7,284 nucleotides of DNA, taken from contig JBGPIT010000262.1 in NCBI GenBank assembly GCA_041485125.1, forward strand, positions 1 through 7,284, written 5' to 3'. The notes under the pieces are model-generated. The model had not been told where the DNA came from, ran no database searches, and saw only the letters and a program-made list of their open reading frames with translations. Below are positions 1 to 6,710 of the stretch, one piece after another (positions within the stretch are counted from its first letter, which is position 1; the number at the start of each line of letters is the position of its first letter). Made by a program: the position numbers and the translations under genes. Source of the stretch: JBGPIT01 sp041485125 (GTDB lineage: Bacteria > Desulfobacterota > Binatia > UTPRO1).

Positions 1-52
1 ACGGAACGGCGCACGACTTCGTCGCGCGCCGTCAATCACCAGCCGGGAGCGG

Positions 53-2584
53 CTACGGGCTCACCTCTACCGTTGCGGTATTCCCTGTCGCGTCCCGACT
101 CGTCACGCGCAGGACCACGCTGACGGCCTCGATCTCAAGGTGCCCATCCTTCTTGAATTCGAACTTCCACACTCCCTTGTGGGGTGCCAGCACTTCTACC
201 TCGGTACGCAGTCCGGAGAACACGCGCAGACCGCCCAGCGTCATCAACTCCTTTAGGGTGGCGGCGGGATCGGTGCCTTGGATTCTCAGCTTCTTGTGCC
301 TCAGATCGAAGCGAACCCTTGGCGGCGTTCTCGTCTTCAGCTGCCTGATACGGAGGCCGTCGACGGAAGGAGTCTCCAGGACGCCGATCGTCACGGGCTC
401 CGCATCGCAGACGTCGGTCGCAGAAAACTCGATCCGGAATTCCTCGTCACGGGGATGCTGGGGAATCAACGGTACCCACTCGGCCGAGATCTGGGGGGGC
501 GTGGTGTCGACCACCTGCACGGTGACGGGATCCTCGTCGGCCTGCGCGTGCGCGTCGATCACGCGCAGCACGTAGGTCTGACTCTCACCGAGCCCGAGCG
601 CGGCGGAGGTGATCAGATCGAAGCTCGTCTCGGGACCGACCCGGCTTCCCGCCCGCCAGCTCACGATGCGGATGTCGCCGTCGGGATCGAAGCTCTGCGA
701 CCCGTCGAGCACGAAGTCGGCCCCTCCCGTAGAAGTGCACTCCACGGCCTGATCGTCGCCGGCCTTGGCAGTGGGCGGCTGGTTGATGAGCGTCCCGTCG
801 AGCGCGACGTTCACCACGAACGGCTCCTGGTCCCCGTCGGGCAGCTGGCATGGACCGCCGCCGGCGCTATCACAATCAGGTGAGTCCACCCGGCAGAACG
901 TCGCGCCATCGCCCGCGCACACACCCTCGGGGTCTTCGGCGTCGACCGTCGACGCAAGATTGCCGTTCAGGCTGCACGCGAAGCCTGCCCAGTCGACCGC
1001 CAGGTCGACTGGCGATGCGTTGGTCCCCAGGACCGCCTTGCGGGTCGAGCTGCGTCGCCCGCGGCCGACGCCGACCGTCGAGTCCGCGGGCAGCGCTCCC
1101 ACGCCGGAGCCGTCCAACGACGCGGCGTCGAGGACGGTGTTCCCCGCCTGGATCAGGTCGCTGAAGGTCGGATCGCTCGCCCACTTCACCGAGAAGGTGA
1201 TGGGGTTCATGCCGAGCTGCATCGACACGCCGACGGAGCACGGCTCGCCCGGGCACGGCCCGCCGAGGAGCTCCAGGGTCCCGCGCGTGAGCGGGTCCTT
1301 CTTGGGCTCTCGGCCGTCGTCACCGACCTGGATCTGGCTCAGCCCGACGACCTCGCAGGTGCTCCGCCGCCCGAACATCTGGAACGCCAGGGGTTGCGGT
1401 CCCGCGCTGGCGTGAGCGATGCAGACCGGATCGTCCCCCGCCGCATTGGTGGCGTTCACAAAGGCAAGACAGTCGTCGGTATCGCAATCGACGCGCGAAA
1501 CGCCGTGCGCGTCGCAGAACGCCACACGCTCCGCGACACACGCCGCGAGCTGCTGCGGGTCGAAGTTGGAGCAATCGGCGGCCAGAACGTGCTCGGCGCA
1601 TACGGGCGACGGCTGGTGGTCGCAAATCTCACGCACGAAGCCGAAATACTCCTCGCCGGAATCCTGCATGCCGTTCGAGTTGTTGTCGTGGTAGTTCGTC
1701 GGCACGACCTCGCAATTGCAGTTCGTCGACGGGTCGGGATTGTAACCGCAGGTGCCTACCAATCCCTTGTAGGTGTTCTCGACGCGGTTCTCGCAGTCAT
1801 TCACCAGGACGGCATTGTTGTTCGCTTCGGGACTCGGGGCGCTCTCGTTGAGGTTGGGGTTGCTCTCCTCGGGCAGGCAGACCGGAAGGTTCGCCGTCAC
1901 GTTGGCGTTGGGATCGTAGTACGTGACGTGAAGCGTCGGGGCCCTGGTCGCGGATCGGTCGAAGCTGTCCGCGCTACGGCCGCCGCTCGTCGCGCCCAGG
2001 AGGAGGACGAGCGAGCTGGCGTCGGTCCAACCGGGTAGGCTCACGACCGCCTGGATGAGCGTCGCGAGGTCATCCGTTCGTTCAGCCGGTCCAGCGTCGT
2101 TGGCGCTCCAGGCGAGCGCGCTCCAGGTCACCGTGAGCGCGTCGGTGGGTCGGCTGCTGAGATTGAAGTTGGTGTTCGTGAACGCCGGCGCATCGTCGGA
2201 GGCCTCGATGCGGATGTCGATGCTGGCGCCCGCGGGGTCGTTCTGGGCGGCGGTGAACTGCACGTATGCGCTCAGGATGTTGGCGCCCGGCGGGATGCCG
2301 AGCGTCGCGAATCGCACGCCGATCAGGGAGGCCCCCGTCATCGGGAGATCGTTGTCGCCGAGTGTGATCGCGCCGTCTGAACGCCGTTCGACCGCGTCAT
2401 CGGCGCGCGCGCCCACCGGGTTCGTGCGATCGCGCGGTCCGGGGTTGCACGAGCACGCGCACGTGTAGGCGTTGCTGCCCCCAAGGCGCTCGAGTTGGAA
2501 GACGAGGTCGCAGCCGGTCGACGTCCAGAGAAACAGTGGAACCGCCAGCACCGAGAGAAGCAGCCAGAGGCGAGGTGAGGTCAT
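53..2584 (-). CDS. Large exported modular Cys-rich protein, probable lipoprotein, with PKD-like C-terminal part
   Basis: 843-residue protein of unknown specific function, predicted to act outside the cytoplasm. The N-terminus (MTSPRLWLLL...) is a hydrophobic signal ending in T-S-T-G-C, with Cys25 a plausible lipidation site; Ser sits where Leu is usual, so signal peptidase I export is an alternative. Residues ~75-222 look like a beta-sandwich of the DNRLRE/CBM-like kind found in secreted proteins, ending 'APTLHVTYYDP'. Residues ~236-450 are Cys-rich and probably disulfide-bonded, with an Asn/Asp-rich stretch at 295-310. Residues ~440-600 form an extended extracellular region with more Cys. 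Residues ~602-692 are PKD-like ('NQPPTAKAGDDQAVEC', 'DGSQSFDPDGD'). Residues ~694-843 begin 'DTTPPQIS' and look Ig/HYR-like. The same frame is open upstream to 2845, but Met at 2584 is preferred because of the adjacent Shine-Dalgarno and the signal sequence. It is divergent from the lipid-enzyme operon. Domain names come from sequence style, not a search. Confidence 0.85.
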   Translation of the reverse strand: MTSPRLWLLLSVLAVPLFLWTSTGCDLVFQLERLGGSNAYTCACSCNPGPRDRTNPVGARADDAVERRSDGAITLGDNDLPMTGASLIGVRFATLGIPPGANILSAYVQFTAAQNDPAGASIDIRIEASDDAPAFTNTNFNLSSRPTDALTVTWSALAWSANDAGPAERTDDLATLIQAVVSLPGWTDASSLVLLLGATSGGRSADSFDRSATRAPTLHVTYYDPNANVTANLPVCLPEESNPNLNESAPSPEANNNAVLVNDCENRVENTYKGLVGTCGYNPDPSTNCNCEVVPTNYHDNNSNGMQDSGEEYFGFVREICDHQPSPVCAEHVLAADCSNFDPQQLAACVAERVAFCDAHGVSRVDCDTDDCLAFVNATNAAGDDPVCIAHASAGPQPLAFQMFGRRSTCEVVGLSQIQVGDDGREPKKDPLTRGTLELLGGPCPGEPCSVGVSMQLGMNPITFSVKWASDPTFSDLIQAGNTVLDAASLDGSGVGALPADSTVGVGRGRRSSTRKAVLGTNASPVDLAVDWAGFACSLNGNLASTVDAEDPEGVCAGDGATFCRVDSPDCDSAGGGPCQLPDGDQEPFVVNVALDGTLINQPPTAKAGDDQAVECTSTGGADFVLDGSQSFDPDGDIRIVSWRAGSRVGPETSFDLITSAALGLGESQTYVLRVIDAHAQADEDPVTVQVVDTTPPQISAEWVPLIPQHPRDEEFRIEFSATDVCDAEPVTIGVLETPSVDGLRIRQLKTRTPPRVRFDLRHKKLRIQGTDPAATLKELMTLGGLRVFSGLRTEVEVLAPHKGVWKFEFKKDGHLEIEAVSVVLRVTSRDATGNTATVEVSP

Positions 2585-2588
2585 TGGG

Positions 2589-2596
2589 TCCTCCTT
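2589..2596 (-). promoter_or_regulatory. Strong ribosome binding site for the large exported protein
   Basis: Read on the minus strand the sequence is AAGGAGGA, then CCCA, then ATG. This is a near-perfect Shine-Dalgarno at normal spacing. It decides the start at 2584 over the longer upstream reading frame, whose extra 87 residues are basic and unlike a signal peptide. Confidence 0.85.
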
Positions 2597-2652
2597 GCTG
2601 AGAGTCCAGCGGCGCACGCTTGGCTCCGCCCAGCGCCGAACGTAGGGCGCGG

Positions 2653-2682
2653 AAACTAGGCGTTTAGCGCATGGCGAGTCAA
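2653..2682 (-). promoter_or_regulatory. Candidate sigma70-type promoter for the large exported protein gene
   Basis: On the minus strand, TTGACT (2682-2677) matches a -35 box well. It is followed after 18 bases by TAGTTT (2658-2653), a weak -10 box with 3 of 6 consensus bases. It lies about 70 bp upstream of the start codon, inside the divergent intergenic region. The -35 box is the convincing half; the assignment is an inference. Confidence 0.35.
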
Positions 2683-2683
2683 G

Positions 2684-2715
2684 CCGAAAAGAGGGGAACC
2701 CGAAAAGAGCGGAGC
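2684..2715. repeat. Tandem 16-bp direct repeat in the divergent intergenic region
   Basis: Two adjacent 16-bp copies, CCGAAAAGAGGGGAAC (2684-2699) and CCGAAAAGAGCGGAGC (2700-2715), agree at 14 of 16 positions, including the first ten. The A-tract sits immediately upstream of the candidate -35 box of the leftward gene and about 70 bp upstream of the rightward operon. One-and-a-half-turn spacing is compatible with binding of a regulator to direct sites, but no regulator is identified. Confidence 0.5.
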
Positions 2716-2784
2716 GCGGCGACGCGCATGTCGTGTCGCTTCCCTTGACGCGTGGAGCCGCTTCACAGAAGCAACTCGCCACCG

Positions 2785-3546
2785 ATGATCCCGTATTTCG
2801 AGCTGCGCGAGATTCCGATCGGAGGCGGTCTTTCCGTTGCCGCATTCGGCATCCTGGTTGTCACTGGAGTCGCCGTCGGCGTCTTTTTCGCCCAATCGCG
2901 GGCGCGGGCGCTCGGGGTTCCCGAACGCGAGATCAACGCCGTGATCGCATGGGCGTTGATTCCGGGCTTCCTGGCCTCCCACCTGGAGGTGCTGCTCTAC
3001 CAGCCCGGCTCGATCCACGGTCCATGGGGTCTTTTCGCATATTGGAAGGGTATGAGCGCGTTCGCCGGCTTCTTCGGCGCGTTCCTGGGACTGGCCATCC
3101 ACTTCGGCCGCCGTCGGAAGACGTGGCTCGTGGAGGCCGACATCCTGGTGCAGGCGCTCGTGGTGGGTTGGGTCTTCGGTCGTCTCGGTTGCACCCTGGT
3201 GCACGACCACATCGGGAGACCGTCCGACTTCCTGCTCGCCATCCGGTTCCCGGATGGACCTCGCCACGACCTCGGCTTCTACGAGTTTCTGTATAGCGCT
3301 GGCGTGCTCGTACCCGTCGTGTTCCTCCTGAACCGACGGCGTCGCTTGCCCGGCACAACGGTCTGCGTGATCTCGCTGCTCTACGCGCTGCCTCGATTTT
3401 TCGGCGACTTCCTGAGGCACACCGACCTTCCCGGCCCCGACTTGCGCTATCTGGGGCTGACTACCGCGCAGTACGCCTGCGTCGTGCTCGCGGGTGTCGG
3501 CCTCGTGCTCGCCTGGAGACTGCGCGGACGCGGCGCGCTCCCGTGA
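2785..3546 (+). CDS. Diverged Lgt-family (prolipoprotein diacylglyceryl transferase-like) membrane protein
   Basis: 253-residue polytopic inner-membrane protein. Lgt normally moves diacylglycerol from phosphatidylglycerol to the Cys of prolipoproteins. The start 'MIPYFELREIPIGG' is typical of the family, so ATG 2785 is preferred over the in-frame GTG at 2752; neither has a convincing Shine-Dalgarno. Family landmarks remain: 'GRLG' (Arg133, matching E. coli Arg143), Gly144-Arg145 (Gly154-Arg155), 'HDLGFYEFL' (161-169, the HPxQLYE region) and 'RFFGDFLR' (Arg204 matching Arg239). However, the HGG motif is replaced by 'MSAFAGFFG' (Phe93 at the essential His103 position), Asn146 is Cys136, Glu151 is Asp141 and Glu243 is Asp208. 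These alignments were made by eye. It is first in a three-gene operon, and the next start overlaps its stop. It could be an Lgt paralogue with changed substrate or chemistry. Family membership is fairly sure; activity is not. Confidence 0.85.
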   Translation: MIPYFELREIPIGGGLSVAAFGILVVTGVAVGVFFAQSRARALGVPEREINAVIAWALIPGFLASHLEVLLYQPGSIHGPWGLFAYWKGMSAFAGFFGAFLGLAIHFGRRRKTWLVEADILVQALVVGWVFGRLGCTLVHDHIGRPSDFLLAIRFPDGPRHDLGFYEFLYSAGVLVPVVFLLNRRRRLPGTTVCVISLLYALPRFFGDFLRHTDLPGPDLRYLGLTTAQYACVVLAGVGLVLAWRLRGRGALP

Positions 3547-4310
3547 GCGGGACGCCGCCGAACGAGCTCGAGCGCTCCTCGCCATGCGAGCGCGCGGCCT
3601 GGGCGCTCGCGCTGCTGCTCGCCTTCGGCTTCAGCTACTTCGGCATTGCCACGCGGTTCGACGAGGCACGGGCGACCACCCTCCTGACCCCTCTCGACGC
3701 CGCGATCCCTTTCGTGCCGCAGGCGATCTTCGTGTACGTCATCGTCTACCCGCTCGCGCTCTATCCGCTCTTCGTGGTCCGTTCCCGCGCCTTGCTCCGA
3801 CGAACCGCCCTGGCGTACGGGATCGTGATCGTCGTCGCGGTCGGCTGCTTCATCCTGTTCCCGGTGAGCGCCAGCGAGCTTCGCTCCGGCGTCGGAGCAC
3901 TCGACGTGACGCGCTTCGACACGTGGGGGGTGAGGCTCCTGTTCACCCTCGATCCGCCTTCGAACCTCTTCCCTTCGCTCCACGTCGCGATCGCGATGCT
4001 CGCTGGGCTCGCGGCGCTGCGTGCGCGTACGGGCTACGGTGCGCCTGCTCTCGTCGTGGGCGGAGGCATCGCGGCGGCAGCCATCCTGGTGCGACAGCAC
4101 TTTCTCGTCGACGTCGCGGCTGGGATGGGTCTGGGGTTCGCGGCTCACGCCCTGGTGATCCGGCCCCTGCATCTGCCCGCGAGCCCGAGCCCCTCCTTTA
4201 CCTGGCGGGGGCCCGCCGCGTGGATGGGCCTCGCCGCCGCCGCGTATCTTTCCGCCTACGCGGTCTTCCGACTCGGCCCCGCAGTCTGGACCACCGCGCT
4301 GTTGCGTTGA
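3543..4310 (+). CDS. PAP2-superfamily membrane phosphatase / phosphotransferase (Aur1-like)
   Basis: 255-residue integral membrane protein with about six hydrophobic segments (roughly 19-35, 55-80, 90-108, 146-160, 167-183, 191-206, and perhaps 226-245). The signature is 'PSNLFPSLH' (139-147), a variant of the PSGH motif with catalytic-type His147, followed by 'RQHFLVD' (184-190), giving the H-x3-D pair His186/Asp190. This pattern fits the PAP2 branch that includes inositol phosphorylceramide synthase Aur1. Members hydrolyse lipid phosphates or transfer phospho-head groups through a phospho-histidine. The substrate cannot be read from sequence. It starts with GTG at 3543, within GTGA shared with the stop of the Lgt-like gene, implying translational coupling and a joint role. 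The classical first PAP2 motif (KxxxxxxRP) is not evident, as is common in the Aur1-like branch. Confidence 0.85.
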   Translation: MSGTPPNELERSSPCERAAWALALLLAFGFSYFGIATRFDEARATTLLTPLDAAIPFVPQAIFVYVIVYPLALYPLFVVRSRALLRRTALAYGIVIVVAVGCFILFPVSASELRSGVGALDVTRFDTWGVRLLFTLDPPSNLFPSLHVAIAMLAGLAALRARTGYGAPALVVGGGIAAAAILVRQHFLVDVAAGMGLGFAAHALVIRPLHLPASPSPSFTWRGPAAWMGLAAAAYLSAYAVFRLGPAVWTTALLR

Positions 4311-4317
4311 GCAAAGC

Positions 4318-4322
4318 AAGGA
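4318..4322 (+). promoter_or_regulatory. Ribosome binding site supporting the GTG start of the DUF4105 gene
   Basis: AAGGA lies 7 bases before the GTG at 4330, in the 19-base gap after the PAP2 gene. It supports the GTG as start; the resulting N-terminus is a good signal peptide. Confidence 0.6.
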
Positions 4323-4329
4323 CGAGCTC

Positions 4330-5553
4330 GTGAACGCGCCTCGCGGCCGTCTCCTTCGCATCACGACGCTTGCCGCAATGGCGCTCGCCGCCATCGCCGG
4401 ATCGCCGCCGGCGAACGCAGCATCGGGCGACGTGACGATCTCGGTGCTGACGATGGGCCCGGGCGACCAGGCGCTTTCGAAGTTCGGGCACGACGCCATC
4501 GTCGTCGAGGACGGTGAGCTCCCGGCCCGCGTCTACAACTTCGGGACGTTCTCCTTCGAGTCGCCGACACTGTTTCAGGACTTCCTGCGAGGCCGGCTGC
4601 GCTACTGGCTCTCGGTGGAGCCTCTTGCCGTAGCCATCGCGAGGTACCGAGCTCACAACCGGAGCGTCTTGCTCCAAGAGCTCGAGCTTTCCGACGACGC
4701 CGCACGCGATCTCTCACGAGCGCTCGCGGAGAACGCGCTCCCGGCAAACCGCAACTACCTCTACGACCACTTCCGGGACAATTGCGCGACGCGCATACGC
4801 GACGCGCTCGATCGAGCAACCGGAGGCACCATCCGCCTGGCGCTCAACCGACCCGCGACCGAGAGCTATCGCGACCACGCCCTCCGGCTCGTGGCGGACG
4901 GCTGGTTGCTCCATCTAGGGCTCGATCTCGGGCTCGGGCCCGCGGTGGACCGACCGATCACGGAGTGGGACGAGGCCTTCTTGCCGGAGCGTCTTGCTCT
5001 GAGCCTACGTCGCGTACGTGTCTCGGGGTCGGTAGGCGACGTGCCGCTCGTCGCGCACGAGCGCATGCTTTTCGAGGCGCGTCGCGATCCCTCGCTCGGA
5101 GCGTCGCTCACACGCGCGCCTTGGCTCGCCGCCCTGGGAACGTTCCTCGGTGGAATGCTGGCGCTCTTCGGTCGCGGCTCGTCGCGAGCAGGACGGATTG
5201 TCGGCGGGCTTCTTCTGACGTTGGTCGGCACCGTGAGCGGGCTGGTCGGAACGCTGCTCTCGTTCCTCTGGACCATGACGAACAATGAAGTCGCTCACTC
5301 CAACGCCAACGCGCTCCTGTCCCCCGCGTTTTCGCTCGTGCTCGTACCGGTCGGTCTAGCACTCGCCGCCGGTCGGCATCTCGGCTCGCGCGTGGAAGAG
5401 CGCGCCACGCTCGCCTGCCTCGTTTCGGCGGCAGGCGGATTGGTGTTCGCACTCGCCGTTGGGCAGGACGTGCGCCGTACCGCCTCGCTGCTCATTCCAC
5501 TCTGGGTCGGAGCATGGCTCGGTGCGCGCTTTCGAGCTCGGAGTCAGCAGTAG
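4330..5553 (+). CDS. DUF4105 / Lnb-type envelope protein (putative lipoprotein N-acyltransferase family)
   Basis: 407 residues. A signal peptide (1-30, ending PPANA) leads into an extracytoplasmic domain (~31-260) and a C-terminal membrane domain with about five helices (near 265-281, 288-313, 331-347, 360-377, 385-399). DUF4105 hallmarks are 'SKFGHDAIVV' (His54), 'VYNFGTFSF' (68-76) and 'YLYDHFRDNCATRIRD' (143-158). Cys152 and His54 are the likely catalytic pair, as in papain-like or NlpC/P60-like folds. The segment 'TNNEVAHSNANALLSP' (317-332), before the third helix, matches the conserved T-x-H...N-x-N-x-L...P pattern of the family's membrane half. To my knowledge Pfam renamed DUF4105 after Lnb, the Bacteroides lipoprotein N-acyltransferase, so acyl transfer to lipoprotein N-termini is the leading idea, supported by the Lgt-like gene upstream. 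A hydrolase acting on another envelope substrate remains possible. The start is GTG, with AAGGA upstream. Confidence 0.85.
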   Translation: MNAPRGRLLRITTLAAMALAAIAGSPPANAASGDVTISVLTMGPGDQALSKFGHDAIVVEDGELPARVYNFGTFSFESPTLFQDFLRGRLRYWLSVEPLAVAIARYRAHNRSVLLQELELSDDAARDLSRALAENALPANRNYLYDHFRDNCATRIRDALDRATGGTIRLALNRPATESYRDHALRLVADGWLLHLGLDLGLGPAVDRPITEWDEAFLPERLALSLRRVRVSGSVGDVPLVAHERMLFEARRDPSLGASLTRAPWLAALGTFLGGMLALFGRGSSRAGRIVGGLLLTLVGTVSGLVGTLLSFLWTMTNNEVAHSNANALLSPAFSLVLVPVGLALAAGRHLGSRVEERATLACLVSAAGGLVFALAVGQDVRRTASLLIPLWVGAWLGARFRARSQQ

Positions 5554-5607
5554 CGCCCGAGTCTTGTCAGGCACGCCTCACGACGTGCGCGCCTCTACCG
5601 AGCGCTC

Positions 5608-5842
5608 GAGGAGCAGATTGACCCGCGGGCTGATGAGCCCACCTTGAAGCGGCTCGATGAGTTGGCGGCCCGCCTCCGCCCGGCCACGAAGTCGCTCCGC
5701 GCTCCTTCGAATCGCGGTGCGGGAGTTCGCAGAACGCGAACAGCTGCGGCAGACCGACTCTCAGGAGAGCGCGATCATCCGCAAGCACCGGACGCGGCTC
5801 GCGCAGCAGGCGCGAGCGTTGGTCGGAGCGCAGGCCAGGCCG
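5608..5842 (+). pseudogene. Frameshifted ribbon-helix-helix (CopG-like) antitoxin relic
   Basis: Two overlapping frames join into one recognisable antitoxin-like protein. Frame one (from 5608) reads 'QIDPRADEPTLKRLDELAAR' and then LRPAT. After skipping one base near 5689, the next frame reads 'SRSALLRIAVREFAERE' and continues to 'RTRLAQQARALVGAQARP', ending near 5842. The first part resembles the strand and first helix of a ribbon-helix-helix fold, 'SRSALLRIAVREF' the second helix, and the tail the toxin-binding end of MazE/CopG-type antitoxins. No ATG or GTG start exists in the first frame (TTG 5644 only), and the frame runs straight back to the stop of the DUF4105 gene. It is therefore probably dead, unless the shift is a sequencing error. 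Identification is by eye. Confidence 0.5.
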
Positions 5843-6024
5843 CGCAGAGGTCCGGGGAACTGCGCCGCGAAGCACCGCCCGCGTCCGGGAGCACGAGCGC
5901 CGGCATCACCAATGTCGTCACCCCAGAGCAGATGAGGTTCTCTGCAGTGGGGACGAGGGTCGGTATCGCACCATCGTCCGCTCCGTCGGGTGCCACTACG
6001 AGGCACATGATCCGTGCCGCGCGC
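5843..6024. other. Non-coding or decayed stretch between antitoxin relic and VapC gene
   Basis: No credible intact gene on either strand. Frame-one residues such as 'GELRREAPPASGSTSAG' and 'RVGIAPSSAPSGATTRH' faintly recall a MazF/PemK toxin that would follow the antitoxin relic. The similarity is too weak to call, and the frame does not join cleanly to the relic. There is no clear terminator for the operon ending at 5553 or for the VapC gene ending at 6025. Confidence 0.3.
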
Positions 6025-6480
6025 TCAGCGGATCCGTGACCGCGGCGAACGCGTCGTCGGATCCGCCACGTCTGCCAGGCGCACGATCCGTCCTTCACTG
6101 CGGGCTCGGCGGAAGTACGCATCGTCGGCGGTCACCAAGAATGTGTCGGGCGTGATGAGCGCCACGCCGTGGTAGAGAGTATCGAAGAGATGGTGCTTCC
6201 GCCGCACGGCGAGGTCGACGGCGGCAGCGTAGGCTTCAACGCTGGCGTCGACCGAGATCTCCATCGAACACAACAGCGCCGTCGCCTCGGCGGCCTTCTC
6301 GGGCGCCAGACGGGAGACGACGGCGGCGACTTCGGCCAGCCAGTGTGGTGGCTCGACGAGCGTGAGGGATCGATCGACGAAGCCCGCGAGGAACGCCTCG
6401 GCCCGTGCCGTGTCGGCTTCGTGACGCTCGGGCAGGACCCACTTGACCAGGACGCTCGCGTCGAGAACCCAGCGGATCAC
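6025..6480 (-). CDS. vapC: PIN-domain ribonuclease toxin, VapC type
   Basis: 151-residue PIN-domain protein of normal VapC length; such toxins are Mg-dependent endoribonucleases that cleave tRNA or rRNA and stop growth. The acidic metal-binding set is in place: Asp7 in 'VLDASVLVKWVLPE', Glu50 in 'HWLAEVAAVV', Asp100 in 'HHLFDTLYHGVAL' and Asp119 in 'TFLVTADDAYF'. No key residue is missing, so it should be active. It starts with GTG at 6480, inside GTGA shared with the antitoxin stop, so translation is coupled and the antitoxin is made first. The RNA target cannot be predicted from sequence. The C-terminal tail (TTRSPRSRIR) is short and basic. Confidence 0.92.
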   Translation of the reverse strand: MIRWVLDASVLVKWVLPERHEADTARAEAFLAGFVDRSLTLVEPPHWLAEVAAVVSRLAPEKAAEATALLCSMEISVDASVEAYAAAVDLAVRRKHHLFDTLYHGVALITPDTFLVTADDAYFRRARSEGRIVRLADVADPTTRSPRSRIR

Positions 6481-6710
6481 CGACGACCGGCGCGGCGGGC
6501 TGCTCGCTCGGCCCGCGCCGTGACGGCCGGTATCCCTTCGCGCAAGCGTAGGAGAGCCCGCGCCGCCGCTCGGCGCCGGCGCGTCAGCGCTTCCTCCTCG
6601 ACGGCGTGGCGCATGAGCCGCGCGATCACCGCGCTCTTGTTGGTTCCGGCGAAGGTGCGATCGAATTCCTTCTTCACATCGTCCGGGACGCTGAAATTGA
6701 CCGTTGCCAT
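6477..6710 (-). CDS. vapB: Ribbon-helix-helix antitoxin of the VapBC pair
   Basis: 77-residue antitoxin expected to bind and inhibit the adjacent PIN toxin and to repress its own promoter. Residues 2-8 (ATVNFSV) form the DNA-contacting beta strand, 'PDDVKKEFDRTF' the first helix, and 'NKSAVIARLMRHAVEEE' (24-40) the second helix after the Gly-Thr turn. The Arg/Ala-rich C-terminus (44-77) is the usual toxin-binding tail. It starts at ATG 6710; its TGA overlaps the toxin GTG by four bases. No Shine-Dalgarno is visible because an inverted repeat occupies the leader right up to the ATG, suggesting a very short leader or control at the start site. Confidence 0.9.
   Translation of the reverse strand: MATVNFSVPDDVKKEFDRTFAGTNKSAVIARLMRHAVEEEALTRRRRAAARALLRLREGIPAVTARAERAARRAGRR

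Noticed and set aside
11..27. Hairpin (7-bp stem with one wobble, GAA loop) downstream of the large exported gene as a terminator
   Set aside because: There is no T-run after it on the minus strand, and stems this short are common in GC-rich DNA.
153..2468. Plus-strand reading frames of 88-216 codons opposite the large exported protein gene
   Set aside because: They are antisense shadows caused by high GC. The minus-strand frame has the signal peptide, domains and Shine-Dalgarno, while these show low-complexity Arg/Pro/Ser-rich translations.
2745..2773. TTGACG (2745-2750) as -35 box of a promoter for the Lgt-like operon
   Set aside because: No acceptable -10 box lies 16-18 bases downstream, and the resulting transcript would start almost at the ATG.
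2585..2845. N-terminal extension of the large exported protein to 2845
   Set aside because: It would hide the signal peptide behind 87 basic residues and ignore the strong Shine-Dalgarno at 2589-2596; it also overlaps the Lgt-like start.
2656..3585. 309-codon minus-strand frame opposite the Lgt-like gene
   Set aside because: The translation is rich in Glu, Gln, Arg and His with no domain, as expected from the complement of a membrane-protein gene.
3447..4499. 350-codon minus-strand frame opposite the PAP2 gene
   Set aside because: Same reason: a hydrophilic, charged shadow of a clear polytopic membrane protein on the plus strand.
5571..5588. GCACG/CGTGC hairpin just after the DUF4105 stop as a terminator
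   Set aside because: It has only a 5-bp stem with an 8-base loop and no T-tract.
5775..6122. 115-codon minus-strand frame extending past the VapC stop
   Set aside because: It overlaps the VapC gene in another frame, has no recognisable domain and no ribosome binding site.
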